A DNA stretch of 42,657 bases, from IMG/VR virus record IMGVR_UViG_3300018059_000021, positions 1 through 42,657 of that record; one strand, 5' to 3'. The notes beneath the pieces are model-generated. The model was not told the DNA's origin. It searched no databases and saw nothing but the letters and a program-made list of their open reading frames with translations. Both the position numbers and the translations under genes were made by a program. Below, piece by piece: positions 1-6,093 of the stretch. How positions within the stretch are numbered: position 1 is the stretch's first letter; every line of letters starts with the position of its first letter. The DNA is from a virus.

Positions 1-61
1 CCCCCGTCCCCGGACCCCCCCCCGCCCCCGCCGGCGTCCCCGGCCCCGAACCCGGCCCCGC
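1..61. other. C-biased degraded left end of the assembly
   Basis: These bases are almost pure C/G and look like the CCCGTA/CCCGTC/CCCGGA hexamer array next to them with many positions changed to C. No gene or signal can be read here. The same drift toward C is seen at the right end, so low-quality read ends are a likelier cause than biology. This is an inference from composition only. Confidence 0.55.
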
Positions 62-194
62 ACCCGTCCCCGGACTCGTACCCTTCCCCGTACCCGTACC
101 CGTCCCCGTCCCCGTCCCCGTACCCGTCCCCGTACCCGGACCCGGACCCGGACCCGGACCCGGACCCGGACCCGTACCCGGACCCGGACCCGCG
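62..194. repeat. Hexanucleotide array CCCG(TA/TC/GA), left copy
   Basis: About 20 tandem six-base units of the form CCCGTA, CCCGTC/CCCCGT or CCCGGA, with the GGA type clustered at positions 137-188. A similar array lies at 42505-42580, and both run into the same unique flank. On the leftward strand one frame reads alternating Gly-Pro and Gly-Thr codons. That frame opens directly after the TAA stop of gene 236-541 and has no start codon of its own, so the array is treated as intergenic. True copy number cannot be known from this assembly. Confidence 0.85.
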
Positions 195-235
195 ACGGCT
201 CGCCGCCCAGACGGGCAGCTCGCCGTGAAGAACCG

Positions 236-541
236 TTACCGGCTCCACGGGGCTTTCTCCCACGCCTCAACCGCAGCTGGCGTGACGGATGCGACGCTGG
301 TGACGTCGCGCAGCTCAAGGTCGGCAGCAGGACCGATGCGGGCACCCTTGACTGGACCTTCGCTGGCAAGCCCCAAGAAGCCTTTCTGCTCAGTCGGCCA
401 GTACACGCAGCAACGCGCCGCGCGCAGCTTGATGATCGCGCCGTCTGTCTGCGTGGCGTAGCCGAAGAACACCCCGCGGTGCTGGGTCGTCACGAGGACA
501 GCGCGTTCGGTGGGCGCCGCTGGTTTGGTGGATGCTGCCAT
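236..541 (-). CDS. DUF6948-type small phage protein
   Basis: This 101-residue protein has the pattern of a small family common in phages (DUF6948), recognised from memory. Conserved pieces are VLVTTQHRGVFFGYATQTDG (18-37), the Arg-Cys-Cys-Val-Tyr-Trp stretch, KGFLGLASEGP, and a C-terminal block with RIGPAAD followed by LRDVTSVASVTPAAVEAWE. Its function is unknown. The ATG at 541 is chosen over the longer reading (628) because AGGAG lies 7 bases upstream and family members start there. It is the first gene of a leftward unit preceded by a promoter-like element at 582-610. On the circular genome the next leftward gene is 42160-42438, beyond the hexamer array. Confidence 0.85.
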   Translation of the reverse strand: MAASTKPAAPTERAVLVTTQHRGVFFGYATQTDGAIIKLRAARCCVYWPTEQKGFLGLASEGPVKGARIGPAADLELRDVTSVASVTPAAVEAWEKAPWSR

Positions 542-581
542 TCGATTCTCCTGATCGGTTGATGAAGTAGGACGCGCGGCA

Positions 582-610
582 AAGGTAGCGCGGGGCGCAG
601 GTTTCCGCAA
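582..610 (-). promoter_or_regulatory. Leftward promoter/operator element, copy A
   Basis: On the leftward strand this 29-base element reads TTGCGG, 17 bases, then TACCTT, and contains AAACCTGCGCC. It matches 4187-4215 at 27 of 29 positions, and the core also occurs at 4676-4701 and 15052-15077. It sits 41 bases before the start of gene 236-541, which suits a sigma70-like promoter or a shared operator. The match is seen directly and the role is inferred. Confidence 0.6.
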
Positions 611-793
611 GTGACCGACGTCACACATTCGCGTCGTGGGTAACTTTGGGCAGAACCTCGGGCACGGCTTTCCCTTCCGTTCCCAGCCAGCCGCGCTTTG
701 TGGCGCGGGGGCAACGGTCTGAGGGGCTGGCTGCTTTAGCTTCGCTACCCCTTACGGGGGTCAGTCGCCCACCGATGGATTAAGGCCACCGGC

Positions 794-874
794 CCTATCC
801 CCTGCCCTCTCCCGATCGAGTTCAACCGATCGAAGATCGTCAGAGAACCCCACCCGAAAAGGGCAGGGGATAGG
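794..874. repeat. 15-base perfect inverted repeat
   Basis: The arms CCTATCCCCTGCCCT (794-808) and its exact complement (860-874) are separated by 51 bases. The spacer holds CGATCG at 813-818 and again near 827-832, which could form an inner hairpin. There is no T-run on either side, so this does not look like a simple terminator. It could be a DNA-binding or replication-related site, or an RNA structure in the leftward transcript. No function can be assigned. Confidence 0.7.
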
Positions 875-1105
875 TGCGAAGTTGTCCGAGTACCGCCAGC
901 ATCTTCTCGGGGGTCGGAAGTCGCGTCGACCTGGTAGCCCGAAGCCCCGGCAGTCGTTACGCGCAAAGTTCCCCGCCTGGATTGCACCAGGGCGCCAGCG
1001 TGTAGCCGCCGGCGGGCGTGTTCGGTTCTGTGTGCGGCGACCCCGAGTCGGGTCCGATGCTTTCGCGGCACGCGCGGAAACATACAACCTGTGGGGGTGG
1101 ACCAC

Positions 1106-1135
1106 TTGGCACGACCCTACCCATTGTGGGATAGT
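1106..1135 (+). promoter_or_regulatory. Candidate rightward sigma70-like promoter
   Basis: TTGGCA (1106-1111) and GATAGT (1130-1135) are spaced by 18 bases. A short dyad, CCCA-TTG-TGGG, lies at 1120-1130 between the boxes and could be an operator. No rightward gene follows, only a terminator about 75 bases downstream, so the promoter would drive a short RNA. Weak evidence by sequence alone. Confidence 0.35.
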
Positions 1136-1141
1136 CTGCGT

Positions 1142-1217
1142 GCCTCCTGACCAGTGGCACCCGATGAAGTTGTTGTGCTTCGACGCCCCCGCCGGTTCGC
1201 GCCTGCGGGGGCGTTTT
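1142..1217 (+). ncRNA. Candidate small RNA of about 75 nt
   Basis: The RNA is inferred from a promoter-like pair upstream (1106-1135) and a strong intrinsic terminator at its 3' end (1183-1217). A first hairpin pairs GTGCC (1140-1144) with GGCAC (1156-1160), and its 11-base loop holds UCCUGACC. With the adjacent bases this makes a CCUCCUG stretch complementary to Shine-Dalgarno sequences. If transcribed, it could pair with ribosome binding sites of phage or host messages. This is purely a prediction from sequence. Confidence 0.3.
1183..1217 (+). terminator. Rightward rho-independent terminator
   Basis: A 10-bp perfect stem (ACGCCCCCGC 1183-1192 with GCGGGGGCGT 1205-1214) encloses a 12-base loop and is followed by TTTTCATT. 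The T-run is on the rightward side only. There is no rightward gene within 500 bases upstream, so the terminator either ends a small RNA or blocks antisense transcription into the leftward operon. Confidence 0.65.
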
Positions 1218-1325
1218 CATTATGGGCATCCGCCGCCGCCGCCGTATACGTTGACCTTTCGAGGGACAAGCGGTATGAGGCGCGGGCCCGCCGGCGCCGT
1301 GTCGGGTTAGTCCCCCGGACCGTCT

Positions 1326-2099
1326 TCAGTCCTTCGTCGCTGCGCCGGCGGGCGCAAGCGGCAACCAGGCGCGGCCGATCCAGCGTGCGAGCTCGGGCGG
1401 AATCTTGGCGATGATCGCCGACGCGTGTTTACGCTTCGTCCCGCTTGATGCGGCCATAGGATCGCGCTGTGACTTCCTGCCGTCCGGGTTCTGGCCGTGG
1501 CCGCTCGCCTTGTTGTGCGCGACGTTGAACCATGAGCCGCCGGTGTTCTTCAGTCCTGCCATGTTCCAGTGCGGCGACTTCTGGCCGGTCTCATTGAAGC
1601 GGTGCCAGTTCTGCCCCGGCACCTTCGGCACCACGTGCGTGATCGGCATCAGTGCCGGCACGTCGCCCCAAAGGTAGAAGCTGCCGTGATGCCAGCGGGC
1701 GCGCCCCACCCATTTCTGGGCGCCCTTCACGTTCTCGACGACCAGCGGAATGTAGCGGCCGGCGGCTTCGATCGCTTCAGCCTGGATCCGGAAGCACGCA
1801 TCGAACAGCGCGGTACTGGGGGGGGGTAGCGCTCGAGCACGCTTCCACGGCATCGAGCGATACGAAAACTCCTGGCACGGGGGAGACGCGACGATCAGGT
1901 CGACGCCGGCGAACTGTCGGCCGTGAAGCGTCAACACGTCCTGCAGCACCATCGGCGCCGGGTAGCGGTGGGCGCCGTAGACGTGCTGCACGTTGTCGAA
2001 GCCGACCACGTCGTACCCTTCGAGTAGCAGCCCTTCTGTCCAGCCGCCGAGCCCGCAGAAGAGGTCGATCGCCAGCGGCTTCTTCAGATCAGCTCGCAT
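1326..2099 (-). CDS. DNA (cytosine-5) methyltransferase
   Basis: Predicted to methylate cytosine at C5 in DNA using S-adenosylmethionine. The 257-residue reading from ATG 2099 has motif I DLFCGLGG (12-19), motif IV PPCQ with the nucleophile Cys75 (73-76), and motif VI ENV (122-124). It is short for the family (300-400 residues is usual), so the target-recognition part is compact or reduced, a form seen often in phages. A GTG at 2117 would add six residues. The ATG overlaps the end of gene 2084-2833 by 16 bases, so the two are co-translated. Likely roles are protection from host restriction or modification of phage DNA together with its neighbour. Confidence 0.82.
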   Translation of the reverse strand: MRADLKKPLAIDLFCGLGGWTEGLLLEGYDVVGFDNVQHVYGAHRYPAPMVLQDVLTLHGRQFAGVDLIVASPPCQEFSYRSMPWKRARALPPPSTALFDACFRIQAEAIEAAGRYIPLVVENVKGAQKWVGRARWHHGSFYLWGDVPALMPITHVVPKVPGQNWHRFNETGQKSPHWNMAGLKNTGGSWFNVAHNKASGHGQNPDGRKSQRDPMAASSGTKRKHASAIIAKIPPELARWIGRAWLPLAPAGAATKD

Positions 2100-2833
2100 T
2101 GTCGGTTTCCGCTCCACACTGGCGGACTGTTCTGGACCTCAATGCGTTCGGCGATGACGGCTGCACGTTGCGCCGCCGTTGGTGGGATGTACTGCCCGAA
2201 GCGATACAGGCTGCCACTGTTCACGCCGGCGTTCGTGCTGTCGCAGGACGTGAAAGGGATGTGGGCGAATATCTCGGTATCCAGCATCCGAAGACCGTGC
2301 AGGCGGCACTTGGGTCTGCCACCCGCATCACACGCGACGCGCATCGCGTCGGCGATTCTCGCCCACCAGCCGGCGGTCTTCGTCTGCGCCCATTGTCCGG
2401 AGCTACCGAAGGCGACGGTTTCAAAGTTGCCGACCAGCCATTCCAGATATTCCAGCGGCTCATGCAGGTGCCACACTGGGACGCCTTTGAACGGCGGCGC
2501 GCAGCGCACCCAATCGCGCACCAGCCGAGCGTTCTGTTCCACGTCCCCATCGATGACGTCTGGAATTAAGCACCAGTCGAACGCCGGGTGTCGGTAGATC
2601 GAGCGGACCCAGTCCATGTAGTCATCGAACGGCACCTCGCCAGCTCCCGCGCGCCAATGAGAGAACGCGGAATTGTCCAGCGTGAAAGACTGGCAGCACT
2701 CCATCACGACAGGCAGATCATCCGGCCGCATGAACGGGACGAGTGCATGGCGCCCGATCAGGAAGCGGGCGACGTCCTGCCGCGCTCCGCCGATCGGGGT
2801 GCCGTGGTAATGAATCACGCGCGAGGGCATCCC
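2084..2833 (-). CDS. Transglycosylase-like (TGT/DpdA-type) phage protein
   Basis: A 249-residue protein whose motif order resembles the TIM-barrel tRNA-guanine transglycosylase superfamily, including phage DpdA proteins that swap guanine for 7-deazaguanines in DNA. Visible pieces are DNSAF (52-56), DVIDGD (91-96), PVWHLHE (118-124), GSSG (142-145), LHGLRML (178-184) and SCDSTN (195-200). The Asp residues in the first and last motifs are candidates for catalysis. The zinc signature of bacterial TGT is not obvious. No 7-deazaguanine synthesis genes are present, so any base would come from the host. The start at ATG 2833 overlaps gene 2815-3036 and lacks a clear Shine-Dalgarno; GTG 2821 is an alternative. 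The gene is certain, the assignment moderate. Confidence 0.6.
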   Translation of the reverse strand, partial: GMPSRVIHYHGTPIGGARQDVARFLIGRHALVPFMRPDDLPVVMECCQSFTLDNSAFSHWRAGAGEVPFDDYMDWVRSIYRHPAFDWCLIPDVIDGDVEQNARLVRDWVRCAPPFKGVPVWHLHEPLEYLEWLVGNFETVAFGSSGQWAQTKTAGWWARIADAMRVACDAGGRPKCRLHGLRMLDTEIFAHIPFTSCDSTNAGVNSGSLYRFGQYIPPTAAQRAAVIAERIEVQNSPPVWSGNRQCELI

Positions 2834-3036
2834 ATGTCGTGCGAGCCGTCGTACCTGCCGCAAATATTGCAGGCGGTAGCGGCGTCGGCGAGCATATCCG
2901 CCTGCGCGCGCGTGATGGCCGCACGGATCGGATCGTCTGCGGGCCGGTGGCAATGGCAGTGGCAGGTCATCAGCGCGAGGCTGCGGGCGTCTGCGCAGCG
3001 CCAGGCGTCGGAGAACAGGCAGCCGCAGGCTTTCAC
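2815..3036 (-). CDS. Cys/His-rich small protein (likely zinc-binding)
   Basis: This 73-residue protein is rich in Cys and His: CGC near the N-terminus, the run TCHCHCH (24-30), then CNIC (56-59) and a final Cys. These residues suggest one or two zinc sites. The GTG at 3036 overlaps the stop of gene 3033-3392 as GTGA, which fits the coupling used across this operon. Its end overlaps gene 2084-2833 by 19 bases. No function is recognised; such zinc knuckles in phage early genes often bind nucleic acid or host proteins. Confidence 0.7.
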   Translation of the reverse strand: MKACGCLFSDAWRCADARSLALMTCHCHCHRPADDPIRAAITRAQADMLADAATACNICGRYDGSHDMGCPRA

Positions 3037-3392
3037 GGGACCAGCCGATCGAGCACGGCATCGCCGCCGCTGCCTTCCTGGGCCGTGCGGAGCTGGCGCT
3101 GCGCGTAGGCGTAGACGTTGGTGTCGTCGAGCCGGTACTTGCGGCCCTGCTTGAACGCCTGGATCACGTACCAAAGTTTATGCACGTGATCGCGCACTGC
3201 GCCGCAGCGCTTGTAGGCGCTGGCGCCGTAGCAGAGCGCCGAGAGCTGGTTGCAGGCGTCGAGCAGTTCGTCCTGCGCGCGCTGCACGTGGGCCATCGCC
3301 GCATCGATGCGGGCGGTCGCCAGGGCTTGCAGCGTTGCGGGCGGAATCGCGGCGACAGCGGCGCGCAATGCGGTCAGTTCTTCGGGCGTCAT
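3033..3392 (-). CDS. Hypothetical protein, mostly helical
   Basis: A 119-residue protein beginning MTPEELTALRAAV, with long predicted helices and no membrane segment. The ATG at 3392 is preceded by AGGAG nine bases upstream, so it is preferred over the longer reading from 3506. It lies in the leftward operon between two small genes. No known domain is recognised. Confidence 0.72.
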   Translation of the reverse strand: MTPEELTALRAAVAAIPPATLQALATARIDAAMAHVQRAQDELLDACNQLSALCYGASAYKRCGAVRDHVHKLWYVIQAFKQGRKYRLDDTNVYAYAQRQLRTAQEGSGGDAVLDRLVP

Positions 3393-3415
3393 GATTGGGA
3401 CTCCTGTGGTGACGA

Positions 3416-3541
3416 TTACAGCCAGCTCGGGTACGTGGTGCAGATCAGCAGCAGCACGCCATCGGCGAAGATGCCGAAGAGCTGGCGGCGTGACGCGCGG
3501 CGGCACATGTAGACGGGCCGGACCTGAATGGCGGCGCTCAT
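3416..3541 (-). CDS. 41-residue protein with hydrophobic C-terminus
   Basis: Too short for most gene finders. It begins MSAAIQVRPVYMCRRASRR and ends with a hydrophobic stretch (about residues 20-41) that could be one membrane segment. Its ATG overlaps the stop of gene 3538-3807 as ATGA, the signature used by most genes in this phage, and it fills an otherwise empty gap. A basic region before the hydrophobic part would favour an N-in orientation. Function unknown. Confidence 0.55.
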   Translation of the reverse strand: MSAAIQVRPVYMCRRASRRQLFGIFADGVLLLICTTYPSWL

Positions 3542-3807
3542 GCCCACACCGCCACCTGGTCGGCGATCATTTCGGCGACGATCGTCTGGGCGAAGGCGTA
3601 GGCGTTGACCATCCCGACCGGCCCTTCGAAGCGCTTGGTGTCCGCGCCGTCGGGCAGCAGGCCGCCGTTGATGAAGACGTGGAACGAGCCGTCGTCATGG
3701 ACGGCCACGACCACGGCGCCGCAGCTATCGTCGATCGCTTCGAGGCCGATCGCCATGATGGCGAGAATTTCGAGGCCCGCCTTGGCCAGGAGCTTGTTCC
3801 TGTTCAT
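3538..3807 (-). CDS. Hypothetical 89-residue protein
   Basis: Begins MNRNKLLAKAGLEILAIMAI and contains alternating short beta-like segments such as GAVVVAVHDDGSFHVFI. The hydrophobic N-terminal helix might be amphipathic rather than transmembrane. It is coupled on both sides by four-base ATGA overlaps, with gene 3804-4154 upstream and the 41-residue gene downstream. No family is recognised. Confidence 0.7.
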   Translation of the reverse strand: MNRNKLLAKAGLEILAIMAIGLEAIDDSCGAVVVAVHDDGSFHVFINGGLLPDGADTKRFEGPVGMVNAYAFAQTIVAEMIADQVAVWA

Positions 3808-4154
3808 GACCGCACCTTACTGGTGGGGACCGTGACGCGGACGCGGCGGCCATCGCCGAGAACGACGCTGCCCGAGTAGCTGGCACGCGAAGCGCGGGCG
3901 GTGGCACGGTCGCGGGTGGCAACCAGCGCATCGAGCACCGACTGGAGCGCGGCTTCGACCTGTTTGGACACCTCGCCCATCGTGCCGGCGTGCGACCAAT
4001 CCAGGTGGCCGCCGGGGGTGCTCGAAATCTCGCGGTCGTACATTTCAACGTGCGCGGGGAGCTGGGCGAGCATCTTCAGGATCTTCGCCTTGTGGGCTTC
4101 GAACGCGGCGAGGGCGGTCTGCGGCGGCGTGGCGGTCTTTGGCTTGCGGTTCAT
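3804..4154 (-). CDS. Hypothetical 116-residue protein, first of a leftward unit
   Basis: A mostly helical, soluble protein starting MNRKPKTATPPQTALAAFEA, with a basic, beta-rich C-terminus (residues about 90-116). It is the first gene after the promoter-like element at 4187-4215, with 33 bases between element and ATG. The ribosome binding site is weak. It is followed by tightly overlapped genes down to the methyltransferase. Function unknown. Confidence 0.7.
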   Translation of the reverse strand: MNRKPKTATPPQTALAAFEAHKAKILKMLAQLPAHVEMYDREISSTPGGHLDWSHAGTMGEVSKQVEAALQSVLDALVATRDRATARASRASYSGSVVLGDGRRVRVTVPTSKVRS

Positions 4155-4186
4155 GGGGCACCCGTGTTGTGGATTCGACGGGGCAC

Positions 4187-4215
4187 AAGGTAGCGTGCGG
4201 CGCAGGTTTCCGCAA
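4187..4215 (-). promoter_or_regulatory. Leftward promoter/operator element, copy B
   Basis: Matches copy A (582-610) at 27 of 29 bases. On the leftward strand it reads TTGCGG, 17 bases, TACCTT, with AAACCTGCGCC inside the spacer. It lies in the only gap between the regulator pair (4244-4659) and the leftward operon starting at 4154. This placement supports a promoter with a bound regulator. Confidence 0.65.
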
Positions 4216-4243
4216 CCTGACGCAGTTCACAGAACGGGAAGAA

Positions 4244-4435
4244 TCAGACCAGAACGGCCTGCGGCTGGGGTGTGGCGCAGCCGTGGTGCAGCCAGCGGTG
4301 GACGATCTTGGGGCGGTATTCGACCAGGTAGGGGAAGAGGTCGCGCCCGACTGTGCCAGGCAGACCGCACGCCTCGCAGTGGCCGGGGGCAGGGGGTGGC
4401 GGGGGTTCGCGTCCCCGCTGCGGTGCGTCGCTCAA
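4244..4435 (-). CDS. Small Cys/His protein downstream of the repressor
   Basis: A 63-residue protein with HCEAC (19-23) and a later WLHHGC (48-53), spaced like an HNH-related zinc knuckle of the type CxxC...HxxC. The ATG at 4435 overlaps the repressor stop as ATGA, so it is made with the repressor. The N-terminal 18 residues are Pro/Arg-rich and disordered. It may be a regulator or a nuclease fragment; no catalytic triad is evident. Confidence 0.6.
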   Translation of the reverse strand: MSDAPQRGREPPPPPAPGHCEACGLPGTVGRDLFPYLVEYRPKIVHRWLHHGCATPQPQAVLV

Positions 4436-4659
4436 TCGCGCGGGCAGTTGCGGGCGTAGAACTCCGGGTCGTAGATCGCGCCCAGCGGCACGGCGCCGCC
4501 GTAGAACTCAAACAGGGAGCGGGCCAGATCGCGCTTCGGCATCTGCTGGCCCTTCTCGACGCGCGACAGGTTCGTCGGGTCGGTCTTCACGTCCGCGGCG
4601 ACCTGGTCGAGCGAGAGCCCGCGGGATTTTCTTGTCTGTGTCAGTAGGGTGGATCGCAT
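4432..4659 (-). CDS. Cro/CI-type helix-turn-helix regulator
   Basis: A 75-residue XRE-family DNA-binding protein. The helix-turn-helix covers about residues 16-37 (SLDQVAADVKTDPTNLSRVE), with the typical Gln-Val-Ala and Leu-Ser-Arg-Val-Glu positions. There is no C-terminal dimerisation or cleavage domain, so it is Cro-sized. It is divergent from the rightward early operon at 4791 and would bind the 131-base region between. The ATG at 4659 has no Shine-Dalgarno; a TTGCAC/CAGACT pair would place the RNA start at or near the ATG, suggesting leaderless translation as for lambda cI. Longer readings to 4770 run through the operator region and are rejected. Confidence 0.82.
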   Translation of the reverse strand: MRSTLLTQTRKSRGLSLDQVAADVKTDPTNLSRVEKGQQMPKRDLARSLFEFYGGAVPLGAIYDPEFYARNCPRD

Positions 4660-4675
4660 GGCGTGGCTAGTCTGT

Positions 4676-4701
4676 CCCGAAACCTGCGCCCCGTGCAACC
4701 T
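4676..4701 (+). promoter_or_regulatory. Shared element, copy C, in the divergent control region
   Basis: Contains the core AAACCTGCGCC followed by CCGTGCAACC, in rightward orientation, between the repressor (4659) and the early operon (4791). Its complement includes TTGCAC, a possible -35 box for the repressor. Its position suggests an operator bound by the adjacent helix-turn-helix protein. Confidence 0.55.
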
Positions 4702-4730
4702 CGCCGCGTCCGATGTGTGACGTGCTACCG

Positions 4731-4760
4731 TTGACGCCAATGCGGAAAGCTGCGCATGAT
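4731..4760 (+). promoter_or_regulatory. Early rightward promoter
   Basis: TTGACG (4731-4736) and CATGAT (4755-4760) with an 18-base spacer give the best sigma70-like match in the region. The transcript would start near 4767, leaving a leader of about 24 bases with GGAGG before ATG 4791. A TGACG direct repeat (4718-4722 and 4732-4736) overlaps the -35 box and may be an operator half-site pair. Confidence 0.55.
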
Positions 4761-4790
4761 GCAGCCGCACTACAACACAGCGGAGGATTC

Positions 4791-5096
4791 ATGGCTACAA
4801 ACGCGCGCGACCTGGTCCGGAACTATCAGCCCCGTCCCGAACTGGCGGAGGTGAAGCAACCCGACACCGGCACCTGGTACATCCTGCTCAGTGCAAGCGC
4901 CACGATTGTCGAGCTGGCGGTGCTCATGGCTGGGCTGGGCTGCAAGGTCGTCGCCGATCACGTCGCCGAGGGAGAATTCTGCGTGCGTCCGCTGGACCCC
5001 GCCGCGCCCCCACCATCGACCGAGCTGATCCACGACATCCTGACGCGCGGCTTCGGCGATCGGCTGCCGGGGCTGCTGTGCAAGCAGGCGGACTAA
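4791..5096 (+). CDS. First early gene, hypothetical 101 residues
   Basis: Begins MATNARDLVRNYQPRPELAE. It is a soluble, alpha/beta-looking protein without a recognised domain. GGAGG lies five bases before the ATG at 4791, the strongest ribosome binding site in the early region. It heads the rightward operon opposite the repressor, a position often taken by anti-host or anti-repressor proteins, but nothing in the sequence shows that role. Confidence 0.75.
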   Translation: MATNARDLVRNYQPRPELAEVKQPDTGTWYILLSASATIVELAVLMAGLGCKVVADHVAEGEFCVRPLDPAAPPPSTELIHDILTRGFGDRLPGLLCKQAD

Positions 5097-5097
5097 G

Positions 5098-5532
5098 GTG
5101 AGCGTGGAAATGCAGGTGGGGCTGCTGCTGTGCGCCGTTGCGTTCGTCATTGGCGTGGCTATGGCCCTTATCGAGTATCAGCGCCGGCGAAAGTGGCGGG
5201 GGCAGATCGATGGCCGGCGCCAGACGCAGGCGCGCGAAAATGCTCAACGCGAAGCGGCGATCGGGCCCAATCAGTACCGCTGCACCGGCTGCAGCAAGGT
5301 CTACGACAAGGGGCGAACCGATGCCGAGGCAATGGCCGAGGCGCTGAAGGTATTCGGCGACGTCCTGAACGCGAACGGTCCGCCCTGCATCCTATGCAGC
5401 GACTGCTACCACGCGATCATGGGCGAGGAACCGCCGCGGCTGGATTCTGCGGGCGGCCAATGCTCCCTCGGCGCCACCACGCACGTTCTCATGGCGCGAA
5501 CACCGGGCGGCTGTCCAGGGTGCAAGCTATGA
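5098..5532 (+). CDS. Membrane-anchored zinc-ribbon protein
   Basis: The 144-residue reading from GTG 5098 starts with one membrane segment (about residues 7-26) followed by a basic stop-transfer region. A cytoplasmic part then carries CTGC (62-65) and CILCSDC (about 96-102), a four-Cys zinc ribbon. More Cys residues lie near the C-terminus. ATG 5110, preceded by AAGGTG, is an equally likely start. It ends in an ATGA overlap with the next gene. Function unknown. Confidence 0.68.
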   Translation: MSVEMQVGLLLCAVAFVIGVAMALIEYQRRRKWRGQIDGRRQTQARENAQREAAIGPNQYRCTGCSKVYDKGRTDAEAMAEALKVFGDVLNANGPPCILCSDCYHAIMGEEPPRLDSAGGQCSLGATTHVLMARTPGGCPGCKL

Positions 5533-5663
5533 CCGACTTCGCAATTCTGGCCGGGCTGGCGATCGGCTACTTCACGACGTTCGGGCGACGTGGCAGCAGC
5601 GGCTGGGAGAAGGTGGCCGGCGTCGTCGTGGTGGGGCTGATCCTGTGGTGGCTGACGCCATGA
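5529..5663 (+). CDS. 44-residue protein with two hydrophobic segments
   Basis: Begins MTDFAILAGLAIGYFTTFGR and has two hydrophobic stretches (about 4-17 and 29-42) separated by a basic, Gly/Ser-rich turn, so it is probably a membrane hairpin. ATGA overlaps join it to both neighbours. Too short for common gene finders. It belongs to a run of three membrane mini-proteins (5098-5902). Function unknown; a minor holin or host-membrane effector is possible. Confidence 0.6.
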   Translation: MTDFAILAGLAIGYFTTFGRRGSSGWEKVAGVVVVGLILWWLTP

Positions 5664-5902
5664 AGCGCGTGTGGACAATTCACGGCGAGTACATCGTCTG
5701 GCCGATCATTCTCGCGCTGCTGGGATGGTTCTTCTGGTGGCTCGCCTTTGTCCCGAACGACGACACCCGCGCGATTAGCTGCCCGAGGCGGGAGAAGCTG
5801 ATCGACCTTTACGGCGGTGTCGAGGCAGACCGTCCCCTGAAGGCGTATGAGCAGCGCCGGCTCGCCGACCATCGCCGCTACGTGGAGAGCTGGTGCCAAT
5901 GA
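5660..5902 (+). CDS. Small membrane protein, 80 residues
   Basis: One strongly hydrophobic, Trp-rich segment (about residues 13-36), then a charged tail of about 44 residues with predicted helix. ATG 5660 is favoured over GTG 5645 because it forms the ATGA overlap with the upstream stop. Function unknown. Confidence 0.65.
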   Translation: MKRVWTIHGEYIVWPIILALLGWFFWWLAFVPNDDTRAISCPRREKLIDLYGGVEADRPLKAYEQRRLADHRRYVESWCQ

Positions 5903-6093
5903 AACCCACGCCATACGAGGTCGAGAAGCTGGCCGGCATGACGCGCAGGAACGAAGCCGAGCTGGCCACGATCAAGGCGGACCGGGCGGCGGGCAAGCCC
6001 ATCGAGCACGGGCGGGTGCGCAATCTGGCACGGGCGGTGAAGGTGCAGATCAAGCTCGAGCGGGACTTGCAGCGTCGCGAGGCGAAACCATGA
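5899..6093 (+). CDS. Small basic helical protein, 64 residues
   Basis: Rich in Lys, Arg and Glu and predicted almost wholly helical, beginning MKPTPYEVEKLAGMTRRNEA. It is coupled by ATGA at both ends. The charge pattern would allow nucleic-acid binding or a coiled coil. No family recognised. Confidence 0.62.
   Translation: MKPTPYEVEKLAGMTRRNEAELATIKADRAAGKPIEHGRVRNLARAVKVQIKLERDLQRREAKP

Larger units (their letters stand above)
611..1325. other. Long non-coding stretch with hairpins
   Basis: No convincing gene is seen in these roughly 715 bases. Reading frames of 60-140 residues exist on both strands but have low-complexity, Arg/Pro-rich translations, as expected by chance at this GC content. 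The stretch holds a perfect 15-base inverted repeat (794-808/860-874) with a smaller palindromic CGATCG pair inside it. It also holds a rightward promoter-like pair, a possible small RNA and a rightward terminator (1106-1217). In a genome otherwise packed with overlapping genes this spacing is notable. Confidence 0.6.

Noticed and set aside
745-1310. Overlapping frames of 90-142 residues on both strands
   Set aside because: Translations are Arg/Pro-rich and low complexity, none has a good ribosome binding site, and no family is recognisable. The stretch is treated as non-coding.
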